From the NCBI GenBank assembly GCA_013433145.1, contig CM024174.1:8030336-8094335 (forward strand): 64,000 nt of DNA, given 5' to 3'. Position numbers and translations under genes: made by a program. The stretch is from Ascaris suum. Its lineage: Eukaryota; Nematoda; Chromadorea; Rhabditida; Ascarididae. A model generated the notes under the pieces. It saw nothing but the letters and a program-made list of their open reading frames with translations. It did not search any database and was not told the DNA's origin. Shown piece after piece: positions 1 to 9,657 of the stretch. The stretch's first letter is position 1. Every line of letters starts with the position of its first letter.

Positions 1-1925
1 GTAAGAAACGACAGCGAAAGTGCGAGAAACTCACATTTCTCACACCCCTCCCCCTTCTTCCCCCGCCCACCTCTGGTCTTCATCTGACTGGGACCTCCCT
101 CATTAAGCAGTACCAAAAATAAACCCAGATGTTTCTAATCAGTAAAGTGTGTCACCAAAATTGGATTACAGATAGCCAAACATGGATGAATTGTTCAAGA
201 AGAAAGCAAGCAGAACAAGAAACAACTATTCGAATAAATTGATTACCACGCCGATACAACTTCGAATGGAATAAGTGCAACGCTTGACAGGATCAAAGAC
301 CATTCCTGACGTGCACTGCAGCCCGTCAAACGGCAGTTCCATCGTATGACTCACAGCGCTCCAGGCAATCGGCTGTGGATACCATCCTGCTAAAAGATGT
401 TGTCGAGATCGAGGAAGTGAACAACACCGGCAGTACATACGTCCCACTTCACTGATACAATATTAACTATTAAGCGAAATCGCACCAATTCAATACAACC
501 AAATTACTGGTTACCAACTTACAATCACAGAGGAGAAAAATACCTCTATTGGAAGAGATCACACCCAACAAACAGATACTGTTCATGTATTCAAGATCAG
601 TGAGTACACCGCTAATGATGAACACATATCATACCGAGATCAGAAAACCCGAATTCCATTATCATATATGTTGCCATTTAACGCTGCTCTAAGGAAGCAC
701 AGAAGGCAAGATGTGAACGCACAGACTCATAAACTGTCATCGTTGCAGCGCACATTAGCTGACTCTCCCACCTCTCCAACCCCTCCCTCTGCAATAATGT
801 TCCTACCATTGTGCCTTCTTCCATCAAATTTTTTTTCAACCAACTGTGGACAGCGTTCGTCAAAAGAACCTTCCCCATCGCGGCAGCTTTCTTTCACGTC
901 CTGTCTTTCATCCGAGAGCCGATCCTAGGTGATCTACTCAAACCCCGATCAATGTCATAGCTTTAACGCCTCTAAAATTTCTGCGATGCGTAAAAACTGA
1001 AGTTCTCGAACCTTATAAACCTGGATTTTTGGATCGACATACTTCAAACGCAGCTACATATGACAAGTGCCCCCAATGATCTGCACAATCTCAGGGTGCT
1101 GCACACCTGTCCGACTGAATCTGAAAGACCGCCGAATCCTTTCAATGAGTCCATTGTGAACCTATGTAAGCGAGTGCACCATTCACCATAAGAATTAACT
1201 AGTGCTTTTTTATTTTTTAGTGAATTATGAAACTGCTTGCTGCGACACGTGGAACTGCGAGAACGCATTTATCTGGGATGATCTCCTCACTGATAGTCTG
1301 CTGAGTACTGATTCTGGAGGAAATTGGTGGTTCACAGGTTGGCATGGGGAAACATTCACGTGTATTCCTCCTCTTTCCTTTCTCTCTCTCTATCCCTCAA
1401 TGTTTCCCGATGGTCTGCACATCGCAGTCTCTTCTGTGCGATTCGTAGAGAAAAAACATTTACCAACTATACAAGTGACATGACCGATATCACGTACGGC
1501 CCCGCCATTTCTGCCAGCAGCCACAGAAAAGCATAAAAACAGTAAGTTATCCTGCTGCTGTCAAGGGCCAAGGACCTTCCCCCTCCTTTTGCCTCCTAAA
1601 AAAGGAGAATACCATCGAAACTGTTACTGCACGATGTTTTCCACCATGTCATTTGATATATAACAACTCCAAAAATCCTCCAAGAGAAAAAAATTTACGT
1701 TGCCAAATGAACGTATCCATGAATGCTATGCTTTCCGCTTCCTTATCCCGTTGTTGCCATTTCCGCAGATGCCACAGAAACACAAACAGAAAGAGAGAGG
1801 GGAAAGAGGGTCAGGGAAAGAATCCTGCCACTGCATTTGGCTGCGCTATGCTGCATCCATACTATTGGAATCCGCGCTGCAGTTTTTCGTAAACGAATAA
1901 AAACGAGGCAACGAACTGAAATGGC
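1..1925. other. Left edge: no confirmed gene, possible minus-strand exons
   Basis: If a MET-2-like gene occupies the minus strand, its downstream exons should lie here. One candidate is the stretch about 770-935, read on the minus strand after a cctag acceptor. It is open for about 50 codons, highly charged (begins DRLSDERQDVKES) and ends at a gtggga donor. Other short minus-strand stretches near 1030-1170 and 226-447 have plausible acceptors but no recognisable domain. The rest has pyrimidine tracts such as 40-70 and 1379-1397 and no RNA gene I can see. Confidence 0.3.
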
Positions 1926-1929
1926 TCAC

Positions 1930-2161
1930 CTGTTGAACACGATCAGGTACTTGTGATGCCGACGCTTACCGGATGCCGTAATAGCACCTGGTGGTAACTC
2001 TCGCGAGAGAACACCACTTGTTTCCGAAAGAACACGCGATTGAAACATACGAACACCTAAAATTACAACATCTTCGAGATCATAAAGCAGAATCGTTTTC
2101 GGCTTCGTCGAGAAATATTGCGAAAAAAAGTTCTCATAGCAACTTTCAACGCAACTTCTAA
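1930..2161 (-). CDS. Candidate exon with SETDB1/MET-2-like Tudor segment (partial gene)
   Basis: An open minus-strand stretch ends at a good splice donor (AACAG then gtgagc, reading down from position 1930) and can start after a tttag acceptor near 2161. The translation contains a block VVILGVRM, then SGVLSRELPPG, then KRRHHKYLIVFN. This spacing and pattern match the first Tudor domain of SETDB1-type H3K9 methyltransferases (vertebrate pattern VGSRV ... AGIVAE ... RFLIFFDDG). Such proteins are nuclear histone methyltransferases, MET-2 in C. elegans. The conserved FDDG that should follow would lie in the next exon, which I could not identify. The SET domain would lie further left, outside the window. 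Possible companion exons on the same strand are an ATG-started stretch at 3687-4031 and an acidic stretch near 770-935, neither confirmed. It could be another Tudor protein or a chance ORF. Confidence 0.38.
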
Positions 2162-2169
2162 ACAGCACC

Positions 2170-3686
2170 GACTAAACGCATTTCTAAAAGACGCCTTTAT
2201 AAAGGGTCTTGAGAACCTTTTCGAGTGCATCGATACCTTTCTTTTTCACTGACCAGACGAGTAAAAGTAAGCAGCAAAAGCTTTCCCGTGACTTTGAATA
2301 AAGGTATGCAGAACGTAATCCCCAACTTGTGTAGCTTTCTGCGAACCTTCCACGCTCATGTATTTACCTAGATTATTCATCAGATCCCTTGTAGAAAGTC
2401 CTGGACTACGGAAATACATGGATTAGTCAACCAAAGCCAACCGAGATTAGTCATCCGGAATCCCAGCAAGATTATTTACTTTTGAGGAAGTCATTAGGCG
2501 CGTTTATGAACACCATGCTCATCGGAAATGAAATCCAAGGGATGCAACCGTTCCAAATCTATTTTAGTGATAGAAGAACAGCAGTACATTGTCAGTGGAA
2601 AAGCAAAGAGTAAAACAAGCAACGACAAAATATTGCAACCTCAGAGATGACAGTCAAGTATCCAAAAATACAGAAAACAGTTCATATAAGGACATTGCAA
2701 GGGTCGAAACTTTCAAACATCATCTCCATTGCAACGTTGCAAAACGCGGTACGTGCAAAATTTAAACGGCGGCGGTCGTTTAAAATGCAAGCAATCGGGA
2801 GCGCTAAACGAATGCGAATAAAATCCATACCACAACTACGCTGAGCTGTCAATAAAATAATCGCCTAAGAGAAGAACTGCAGCGCCCGAGTTAAAGGATA
2901 CAACAATTTCAAAACTGCAGGAAGGAATCAGCACTATCGACTTCTTCAAAATTATTAACGCCGAGAGATCACATATGCGAATTAAGGCAATTCGCATATG
3001 AGAGGCGTGAAAATTTACTGAGAAACTCAGACCACTCGAGATAAACAACGAAAAGCATGTGTGCAGAAGCTTCGTAGCAATCCTCGAAGCAGAGCACAGA
3101 AGTTGTCTTTTAAATGACAGCCGCTCATTTAAAACACAAACGATTATGAACACTTGAACATCCCAACGACAGATAGCCAAATTCATCGTTCCACCATTTC
3201 GAAGTTTTCAACGATAACTACACGAGGCAAACGTAATATTACCATGATCACAGCCGTAATGATGAAAGACGGAGCACCAAAAGTCCGCACCATGTACTGC
3301 TGAGAATAATTGCAGAAGGCAAGTAAGCATCAAATAAAATAGTGAAATAATAAAGAGAAATGACTTTAAATCAGAACTCGTGTAAAAGGGAAAACTAGAT
3401 GTGGCAGAGGTTCAATTCAGCTAAAAGAAATGCAAATGGAAATGGGAGTTCAAGGGAGGATTCACCATACACTGCGATCTGCAAACGACAAGGCGATCAG
3501 CAGCGTCTGTGCTTTAAATAGTGACGGGGTATTTCAGGCGCAAAATACGTGCATTTGCAGTGTAAAATTTGCAACCTGTAATGCAGTACAAAGAGATAAC
3601 GCCGCTCACGTAACACAGCAGTGGATGGAGACTCGACGATATGCTTCGAACGGGAAGTGCTGAAGAATAAAGGCTGAAGAAGATTG
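2170..3686. other. Non-coding or intronic stretch
   Basis: Apart from the hairpin at 2972-3000 I see no supported feature. A minus-strand ORF at 2836-3186 is hydrophobic and cysteine-rich without family resemblance and is probably spurious. If the 3687-4031 exon and the Tudor-like exon belong to one gene, this is its intron. Confidence 0.4.
2972..3000. repeat. Perfect 12-bp inverted repeat with 5-nt loop
   Basis: CATATGCGAATT at 2972-2983 is followed by a 5-base spacer and then its exact reverse complement AATTCGCATATG at 2989-3000. The flanks pair only imperfectly. No coding exon overlaps it. It could be the core of a small palindromic repeat, a MITE remnant, or chance. Confidence 0.85.
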
Positions 3687-4031
3687 TTAAACGAGTGAAA
3701 TGGAATGCGTCACATATATTTTCAGTGAAGTTTCCAACCTGTCAATTATTAAAGAAGCGTTTGCAGTCAGCTTGAAGCCGTCCTCTAGAATCCATTGAAT
3801 GTGACTGCCTTGCCATCTCGCATCAGCCGTCAATATACAAAGGTCAATTAAAACGTTATTCTCAGTAAATAACACACGAACGAACAACACAACGATGTTT
3901 TCGAAGACTTCCACCGATGTGCTGAAAAAATCTTCGAACGCTCCGTTCAATAATGCAAAAATGGTCTCATCGGTGCACGCATATAAACTAACTTTAACAT
4001 CAAGAGCGTCAGGGACGTTCTCCATCGCCAT
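3687..4031 (-). CDS. Hypothetical ATG-started exon, possibly the first exon of the minus-strand gene
   Basis: A minus-strand ORF starts at ATG 4031 (a second ATG lies two codons on) and stays open for 114 codons. Its start reads MAMENVPDALD; it is rich in acidic and hydrophobic residues and has no domain I recognise. A possible donor (ACAG then gttgga) occurs late in the ORF. It sits upstream, in the minus sense, of the Tudor-like exon at 1930-2161, so it could be the amino-terminal exon of the same gene. The ORF length alone is not strong evidence in this AT-rich DNA. Confidence 0.2.
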   Translation of the reverse strand: MAMENVPDALDVKVSLYACTDETIFALLNGAFEDFFSTSVEVFENIVVLFVRVLFTENNVLIDLCILTADARWQGSHIQWILEDGFKLTANASLIIDRLETSLKIYVTHSISLV

Positions 4032-4571
4032 TATTCCTATTCGGGAATTTCAAATCTCACCTACGGATTGAGTACGAACCCAGCATAGTGAATGCTTTAA
4101 AGGTGCACAGCACTCCCTATCCTTTAGCCATCCATGTCCGCCACTGCGCTGCTGATAGTAATGACAAAATGTGGCCGTTTCTCAAAAACAAATACTGGGA
4201 ACGCTAAAATAGATTGCAAAGGCTATTCGCTGAAGCAAATCATGTCCCGCATCTGTTTCTGCGCGCGAATTCCGCGCAGCAATCCTCTCAGCGCTTTGCG
4301 GAAAACTCGAGTGGCGCTAGGTGAAATAATCAGAATGCGCAACCCAGAAGCAAACCCCATATGGGAGCCAATAGCTTTTTATATGGGAATATTTATCAAA
4401 GGAATGAACGGCATGAAGTACGTAGAACAGTTTCTGTGGCATGTGATACGAATGGTGCAGTCTGTTAGAAGGACCTAAATGTTGTTTTCCAGATCTCTCA
4501 ACGAGCACCACAATTTCAGAGTGGACATATAAGAGCAGACTGCTTAGTGGTTTTATTCGTAGGTCGATTTT
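4032..4571. other. Intergenic stretch
   Basis: No supported gene. A long minus-strand ORF enters from the minisatellite on the right and runs to 4317; its openness in the repeat follows from the repeat unit being a multiple of three. A plus-strand ORF at 4134-4478 has no recognisable domain. Confidence 0.4.
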
Positions 4572-4828
4572 GAATGTCGGCGTCACATTTCTTCTTCCAC
4601 AGTCCCGTAAAAACGTCGACTCGAACGTCAGCTCCGCGCTTCTTCTTCCGCTGACTGCAGACAAGTCAAAACTCAGTGTCGGCGTCAGCCCATTCCTTCC
4701 ACAGTGCTCCAGACAATTCGACTGCAAACGTCGGCATCACATCGGCTTCTCCACAGTCCTGAAAACTGTTTAACTCGGAATATCGGCATTGCATTGCTTC
4801 TTCCACAGTTCCGATGACATACAGTTTC
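4572..4828 (+). repeat. Five-copy 51-bp degenerate minisatellite
   Basis: Five head-to-tail units start near 4572, 4623, 4674, 4725 and 4777. Each carries a GTCGGCGTCA-like block, a CTTCTTCCACAGT-like block and then an AAACGTCGACTC-like block. The spacing is 51 bp (52 once), which is 17 codons, so the array stays open over much of its length on both strands. On the plus strand this gives 17-residue repeats beginning NVGVTFLLP, NVSSALLLP and SVGVSPFLP. On the minus strand repeats contain CGRRNVTPTF-like and CGRNGLTPTL-like blocks. No splice or start context makes either frame convincing as a gene. Confidence 0.85.
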
Positions 4829-5928
4829 CATCGCAGTCATCCAGCTTGTGCAAATCCCTTCACAGTCACTGCTTTACTCCCCACAAATATGTACTACTGC
4901 TCACAACAATATAGGCCTTGACATTTCATGCGCTAGAAAATTCCTTGTTGCTCCGTTACACTGCCACATCACCACTCCCTCAACCCCGTCTACAAAAAGT
5001 CCCCAGTATCATTTTTTTAAAGGAAAAAAACTGAACTTTACCGGGACAAGAACAGGAGGGGAATGGTTGAGGCTATCCCCACTCATACCAGACACTGTTC
5101 TCGCCGCTGAACAGCACAACTGAATTAACGTCAGAATAACCGGTCATGAGCGGGGAACGCTTCATAAGGACCTCAAAATGGAGGGCAAACATGTAACACG
5201 GCTGCATATTCTCCCCCCCCCCCCCCCGCTATGAATCAGTGAAGTGACAGCATACCAATAAAAAACGGATTGCATCGCTCGGCCTAACGTTCCCTCGATA
5301 AAAGAAACATCAGTGACACTGGTCACTCCCCTGTCCATCACATCCTTGCATGCAATATTTATCGCGCGTCGTTCGGTTCAAACCCATGGCCATTTCAATA
5401 TGCAGTGTAGTGAGAGGAAACGAAAGACCAGTATTGCGACAGCCCCCTTTGAAAATATTCAAACGATGTGCCGCTTTCTGTTCTAGTCCACTTCAAGCTG
5501 AACTCATTCACTACACATCCTACTGTCCCTTATGATAGGATCTATTTTTTACTTTGCACTGCAGCTCGTTCGGATGAGCCCATCTGCTGACAGAAGTTTG
5601 CTCCATGACGAATAAATATCTGCGTAATTAGCTCTCGTTAACAAAAATCGAATGAGCGTGTTCTCAATGGAATGAAAACACGACCACCTCTAACTGCTGT
5701 AGTTTCCAGGCGGTCATGTGCCCCTCTCAACTGATTCACGGGAATGCTATGAAATGTGTGGTTGGACGAAAAGAGCAGTTATCTTTCGCGCTAAACTCCC
5801 CTCGATAACCTTCTGCCACTTCATCGACATTGAATACGGTACGCGAGTTACAAACAACGTCCTATAGTATTTATGCGCCAAAGTTGTTTTGGGGCTTATC
5901 CCAAAATGCACCATTCTTTGGATAGGAA
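4829..5928. other. Intergenic stretch with a poly-C tract
   Basis: No coding exon is supported. A run of 15 C lies at 5213-5227 and is a likely length-variable site. Short ORFs at 4848-5123, 5350-5535 and, on the minus strand, 5747-5986 have no domain signature. Confidence 0.5.
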
Positions 5929-6363
5929 TCAGCAAACAACTTCCGGGATAAAAAGCGCCCCCATCCATGCTAGCAGCGCAGCCCAAAGGTCGCTCCCTTT
6001 CATTTGCTCCTCGATGAGATACCGGGTGAAGTTTCTCTCATAAGCTTGATAGACGTCGCGCATGCTCAGTTCGAATTGCTGCCGTAGGCGTTGAATCTCG
6101 GCCCGGTGCTGATCATTCCGCATACATTCCTTCTCGATCAGAATACAGGATTTCTCATTCTTCCTACGCTGTTTTTGGAGGCTTGCGATGAATTTATGCT
6201 CAATATCGTCGAGACCATTCAATAACATCTTCGGGCTCCAATCCTCTTTGATATCGGTTATGTTGAAGGTGACACCCTCCTCAGGTTTGTTCGCCGCTAG
6301 ATGACTTTCTATTTTAGCGAAACGACGACGATATTCATGTACTTTGGGTTGCAATGCTGCCAT
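5929..6363 (-). CDS. Hypothetical coiled-coil protein, 144 aa, next to a decayed retroelement
   Basis: An uninterrupted minus-strand ORF runs from an ATG (start MAALQPKVHEYRRRF) to a stop at 5929-5931. An in-frame stop precedes the ATG closely, so this start is the natural one. Residues about 10-125 are strongly charged and helical, with heptad-like regions around EHKFIASLQKQRRKNEKS and AEIQRLRQQFELSMRDVY. The last 18 residues are hydrophobic (LWAALLAWMGALFIPE), possibly a carboxy-terminal membrane anchor. It lies downstream, in the same sense, of the broken BEL/Pao gag, where protease and reverse transcriptase would be expected, but it resembles neither. It may be a non-canonical retroelement ORF, a piece of a second gag, or an unrelated host gene. 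I do not recognise a family. Confidence 0.45.
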   Translation of the reverse strand: MAALQPKVHEYRRRFAKIESHLAANKPEEGVTFNITDIKEDWSPKMLLNGLDDIEHKFIASLQKQRRKNEKSCILIEKECMRNDQHRAEIQRLRQQFELSMRDVYQAYERNFTRYLIEEQMKGSDLWAALLAWMGALFIPEVVC

Positions 6364-6649
6364 TATTTCCCATGTGTTCCCTGCAGTTCCGCGTTAGCCT
6401 CGACACGTTTCTTCTAGCTGCTAAGAACACACTGCGCCTTGACGAGACGCGATGAGACGTTGCTCCTATAAGAGCTCGAGTTCGACACTACTTTACCAAG
6501 TGAATTGCCGTCAGCGTAGAAAGCACTGTTGTCCTTGTCAATCTTGTTCCAGCCAACGATGGTTCTCCATCTACTCCTCCAGAGGTAGTGCATGTGATGA
6601 CTGTTCGAGTGATACGTGGGTGATATCTCTATCACCTCGAACATATGTC

Positions 6650-7909
6650 ACAGCTGCATAGGTAGTTCTGCTGATGTGTTCATTCGACGCAGACTGAGGA
6701 CGGGCGGCTTGTGAGTCACAAAGTGCTGGATGATGCTTTCAGTTGCATTTGATGCATGGCCTTGCCCAGCATGCAGCAGAACGATTTCCTGGTTTCAAGC
6801 AAAGGAAACACAGTTTCTCTTTAGCGACGACTGCTACAAGTGCCTCCGCTGGAAAAAACCTTATGGCATCCTGTGGCCCGTGCCCTTTGCGTTTGCAGAA
6901 GAGGCATTCACGATCCTTCTTCTGATTCAGGTAACGGGACGATTAGGTGGCCTGTTTCTTGGACCCCACGGTCATGAATGTGGAGGTACCGAGTACAGCA
7001 GTTGGTTCTGCTGTGAAACGTTTGGTACGAAAAGAGGTCGCTGCTTCAGGCAACTTATGGGCAATGTTCTCACGAGAAATGACCAAGTCACTTAAATGCT
7101 TGTAGGATGTTTCGACATCCCACCGCGGCTGTGACGCTCCAAATCTTCAATGACAGGCCGTGGAAGTTTCTTCTCAATGGTGCGCAACAAAGGAAGGGTG
7201 TTGATTGGTTACCCTTGATGCTAATGAAGGTCAAGAATGCGATCTATTTGCTCAGCATTGTCGCGCAAATTCATATCGGTCGCTCGGGGGAGGCATTCAA
7301 ATTCATCATAGAGTGCGTGCTTTATGAGATTCTCCTTGCCATACTTCCGTTTAAGCGCCTCGACTGCTGCATTGTAAGATTGAGACCGAAGGGCGTAAGC
7401 CCCGATCAATGCGTCTGCAGGTCCGGTGAGGCAGCTTCTCAAATACGTCAGTTTCTGCAAGTCGGGGAGCGCCTTGTGGGCAATCGATTGCTTAAACCAA
7501 TCCCAAAAAGTTGGCCACTTTTGCGGTCGGCCATCAAACATTTTCGGTTCAAGCTTGGGAAGAACAACACTGTTAGAAATTCATTACCTGTATTCGATGT
7601 CGCATCCGCCAATGACTTTATGGCATGTTCCAGTTCCTGAATATTCGCGATTATAGTCACCAACTGAGCTCTAGCAGTTTCCAACTTATGCAGGAATCCT
7701 GTCTTTTGTGAAGTTTTGAAAAGTACGATTTCTTGGACTTGATCGATGTTGGTTCGAGAAAGTAGTTCAATCCATTGGCCCTCACGTCGAGAAAGAAGAC
7801 TGGTGGCATCTGTGAGTTGATGCCTTGCTAACCTGTGCGTCTCGTCCATCTCGTCGAATCCTCGCCTAATATCAGCTGGAGTTCGTTCTCGAGAGAGCCG
7901 CGTAATCAC
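6650..7909 (-). pseudogene. Degenerate gag of a BEL/Pao-type LTR retrotransposon
   Basis: Read on the minus strand, three gag parts follow in the expected order. First, 7909-7560 encodes a charged coiled-coil segment (for example RRGFDEMDETHRLARHQL). Second, after a frame change near 7541, 7541-7221 encodes a DUF1759 (Pao gag) segment: MFDGRPQKWPTFWDWFK, YLRSCLTGPADALIG and YNAAVEALKRKYG. Third, about 6905-6690 encodes a cysteine array (CLFCKRKGHG, CFLCLKPGNRSAAC, CIKC then KHHPALC) like the CCHC zinc knuckles of Pao gag. The copy is broken: the first two parts are in different frames, an in-frame stop follows ILDLH at about 7223, and another stop falls inside the last knuckle. No protease, reverse transcriptase, RNase H or integrase is visible nearby, and no LTR pair was found. 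It is a truncated, inactive fragment. Confidence 0.78.
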
Positions 7910-9640
7910 TGGCAGAACAGCCAGAATATGTTGCAGTGGTGCATGCGTCGGAGCCGCTGCTTACCGAAATCCTCCGCTCATCGTGAAATGTTGTGCAGTC
8001 AAGAAGTCAACTCGGAATTTTCGGAGGTTCAGTGAGTACAGTCAAGAAATCGGCTCGGAAATCCCGAAGGTTCAGTGGGTACAGTTGCAGGATACACGTT
8101 CACCTGCTGAGTGCCCGTTTCCTCGCCAGCCTATTATGGCGAAGAAGGCTGATTGGGGAGAATTGATGAAAGCGAAACGACCGAAGGAATTACGCAGAAT
8201 GAACAAGACAACTACTAAGCACACGCTTATATAGGGTAGTGAAGTACATAGAGGTGCAAGACCTTCACATTTGAGACACTTGTGCAATGTGACTTTTCAC
8301 ATTTGAACATCTCTTCAGTAGAAACGGAAAGCGCAAGCTTTTCATATTTCGACGTCTGTCCACTCGATGTCCATTTCTTTGCCCATTCAACGGTTGTAGC
8401 CATACACCCGCGCAGGTAGGGGACTGAGAAAGCACGCGCGTTCCTGCTAAGCGATGTCGATAAGGTGAGGGAGCAGATTTAAAGGATGAGGCTAGGCACA
8501 TTTGGAAGGGCGTTGAAGGCTCTATCAAGATTAGTGAGAAAAATACAAACTCCCCTATGTTATCAAATTAGCACATGGCGTGCAATGCGTGCGAGCCTAC
8601 GTTTTCCATTCACTTGAGCAGTGCGCAGGGCACGCCGCTAACACATTTCTGCTCCATTATTAATCCACTAAATAATAGGCATTATTGTTGGACGTGGAAA
8701 TTTTGTTCGGCGAACCTTCAGTCTTTCGAGTGTTCCGGAAGTGAAAAATTCCTTGTGCATAATAGTAACAGCGGTTGTTATCACTTCTCGCTGCAACAGC
8801 CGCCGCTTTGCACGGCTCCTGATTGACTTTGAAAGGACGCAAGTCGGTGTAAGAAAAGTCTTTGTTCCAATTCAGCTCGTGAGTGATTCTCATAGTGACT
8901 TCAACGTCCCGCTCCCCCTTCCCACATCTCCTCCAACTTTGAGATATATTGCTGACAGTGTAGTCCATGTCAGTTCCGCGCCATACAAAAATCTGATGCT
9001 ATGAAAACGTTACGTGCAATTTTGATAAGGCTTCAGACAATCTCCACATAATCTATTTCCAGATTTATTGCAACGCCTTGATCACTGAATGCCTCATGCG
9101 GAGCGATTCGCTAGGAACGCTCGCCTTCTCTCGCTGTCGCTTTCTTGCGTGGCCCCGCACACACACGAGACCCTGTGCCCAGTCAATTCAATTCGCCTGA
9201 TTCAAGCTGAATAATTTCAAATATATGAGAGATGCTGTCAGTTGCATTGGTGCGGTAGCTGTTGGGTGTATGCGTGTTGTGATGACCATGTGGGAGGTGA
9301 TCTTGTAGATGGGATGCGCCACGTGAACATTTATTAGTAGGGGCTAGTGTTCAAATCTTTAAGCATGATAGAAGATTCTTTCACCCAAAGTTCATTAAGC
9401 GGAAAATTAGCGCGGATGCGTCTATCGCCGTCCTTAGTCTCGGCACACGGTTTGTGTTCTTAACTTTGCCTGATGTGGCACGACTTGGGTTCGGTGCATT
9501 GCACAGTATTTGTTCTTTAGCCTGACGTTTGATCTAGCGAGTGGTTGCTGTCTGCCTCAGCTGCCTTAAGGTGACGCAACCAACCGGCTGTCATAGCAGT
9601 CACTGAAGCGTGATCTAGGCTGCAGTTGTTGCTGTTCCAG
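7910..9640. other. Intergenic region between the gag remnant and the PLAA gene
   Basis: Apart from the tandem duplication at 7996-8081 I see no supported gene. The part closest to PLAA (about 9100-9640) should hold its promoter; it has no clear TATA box. ORFs at 8265-9004 on both strands lack domain signatures. Confidence 0.45.
7996..8081. repeat. Two-copy 43-bp tandem duplication
   Basis: Positions 7996-8038 and 8039-8081 are near-identical direct copies sharing CAGTCAAGAA, CTCGGAA and GGTTCAGTG blocks in the same order. The array sits just upstream, in the minus sense, of the gag remnant, so it may belong to the leader or LTR region of that element. No coding role is evident. Confidence 0.75.
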
Positions 9641-9641
9641 T
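9630..9641 (+). promoter_or_regulatory. Possible spliced-leader acceptor for the PLAA gene
   Basis: A pyrimidine-rich stretch ending gctgttccag at 9640 lies 17 nt upstream of the PLAA ATG at 9658. This matches the usual placement of nematode trans-splice acceptors, a TTNCAG a few to tens of bases before the start codon. An ordinary 5' UTR intron would look the same. Confidence 0.4.
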
Positions 9642-9657
9642 GACATTCACTGATATC

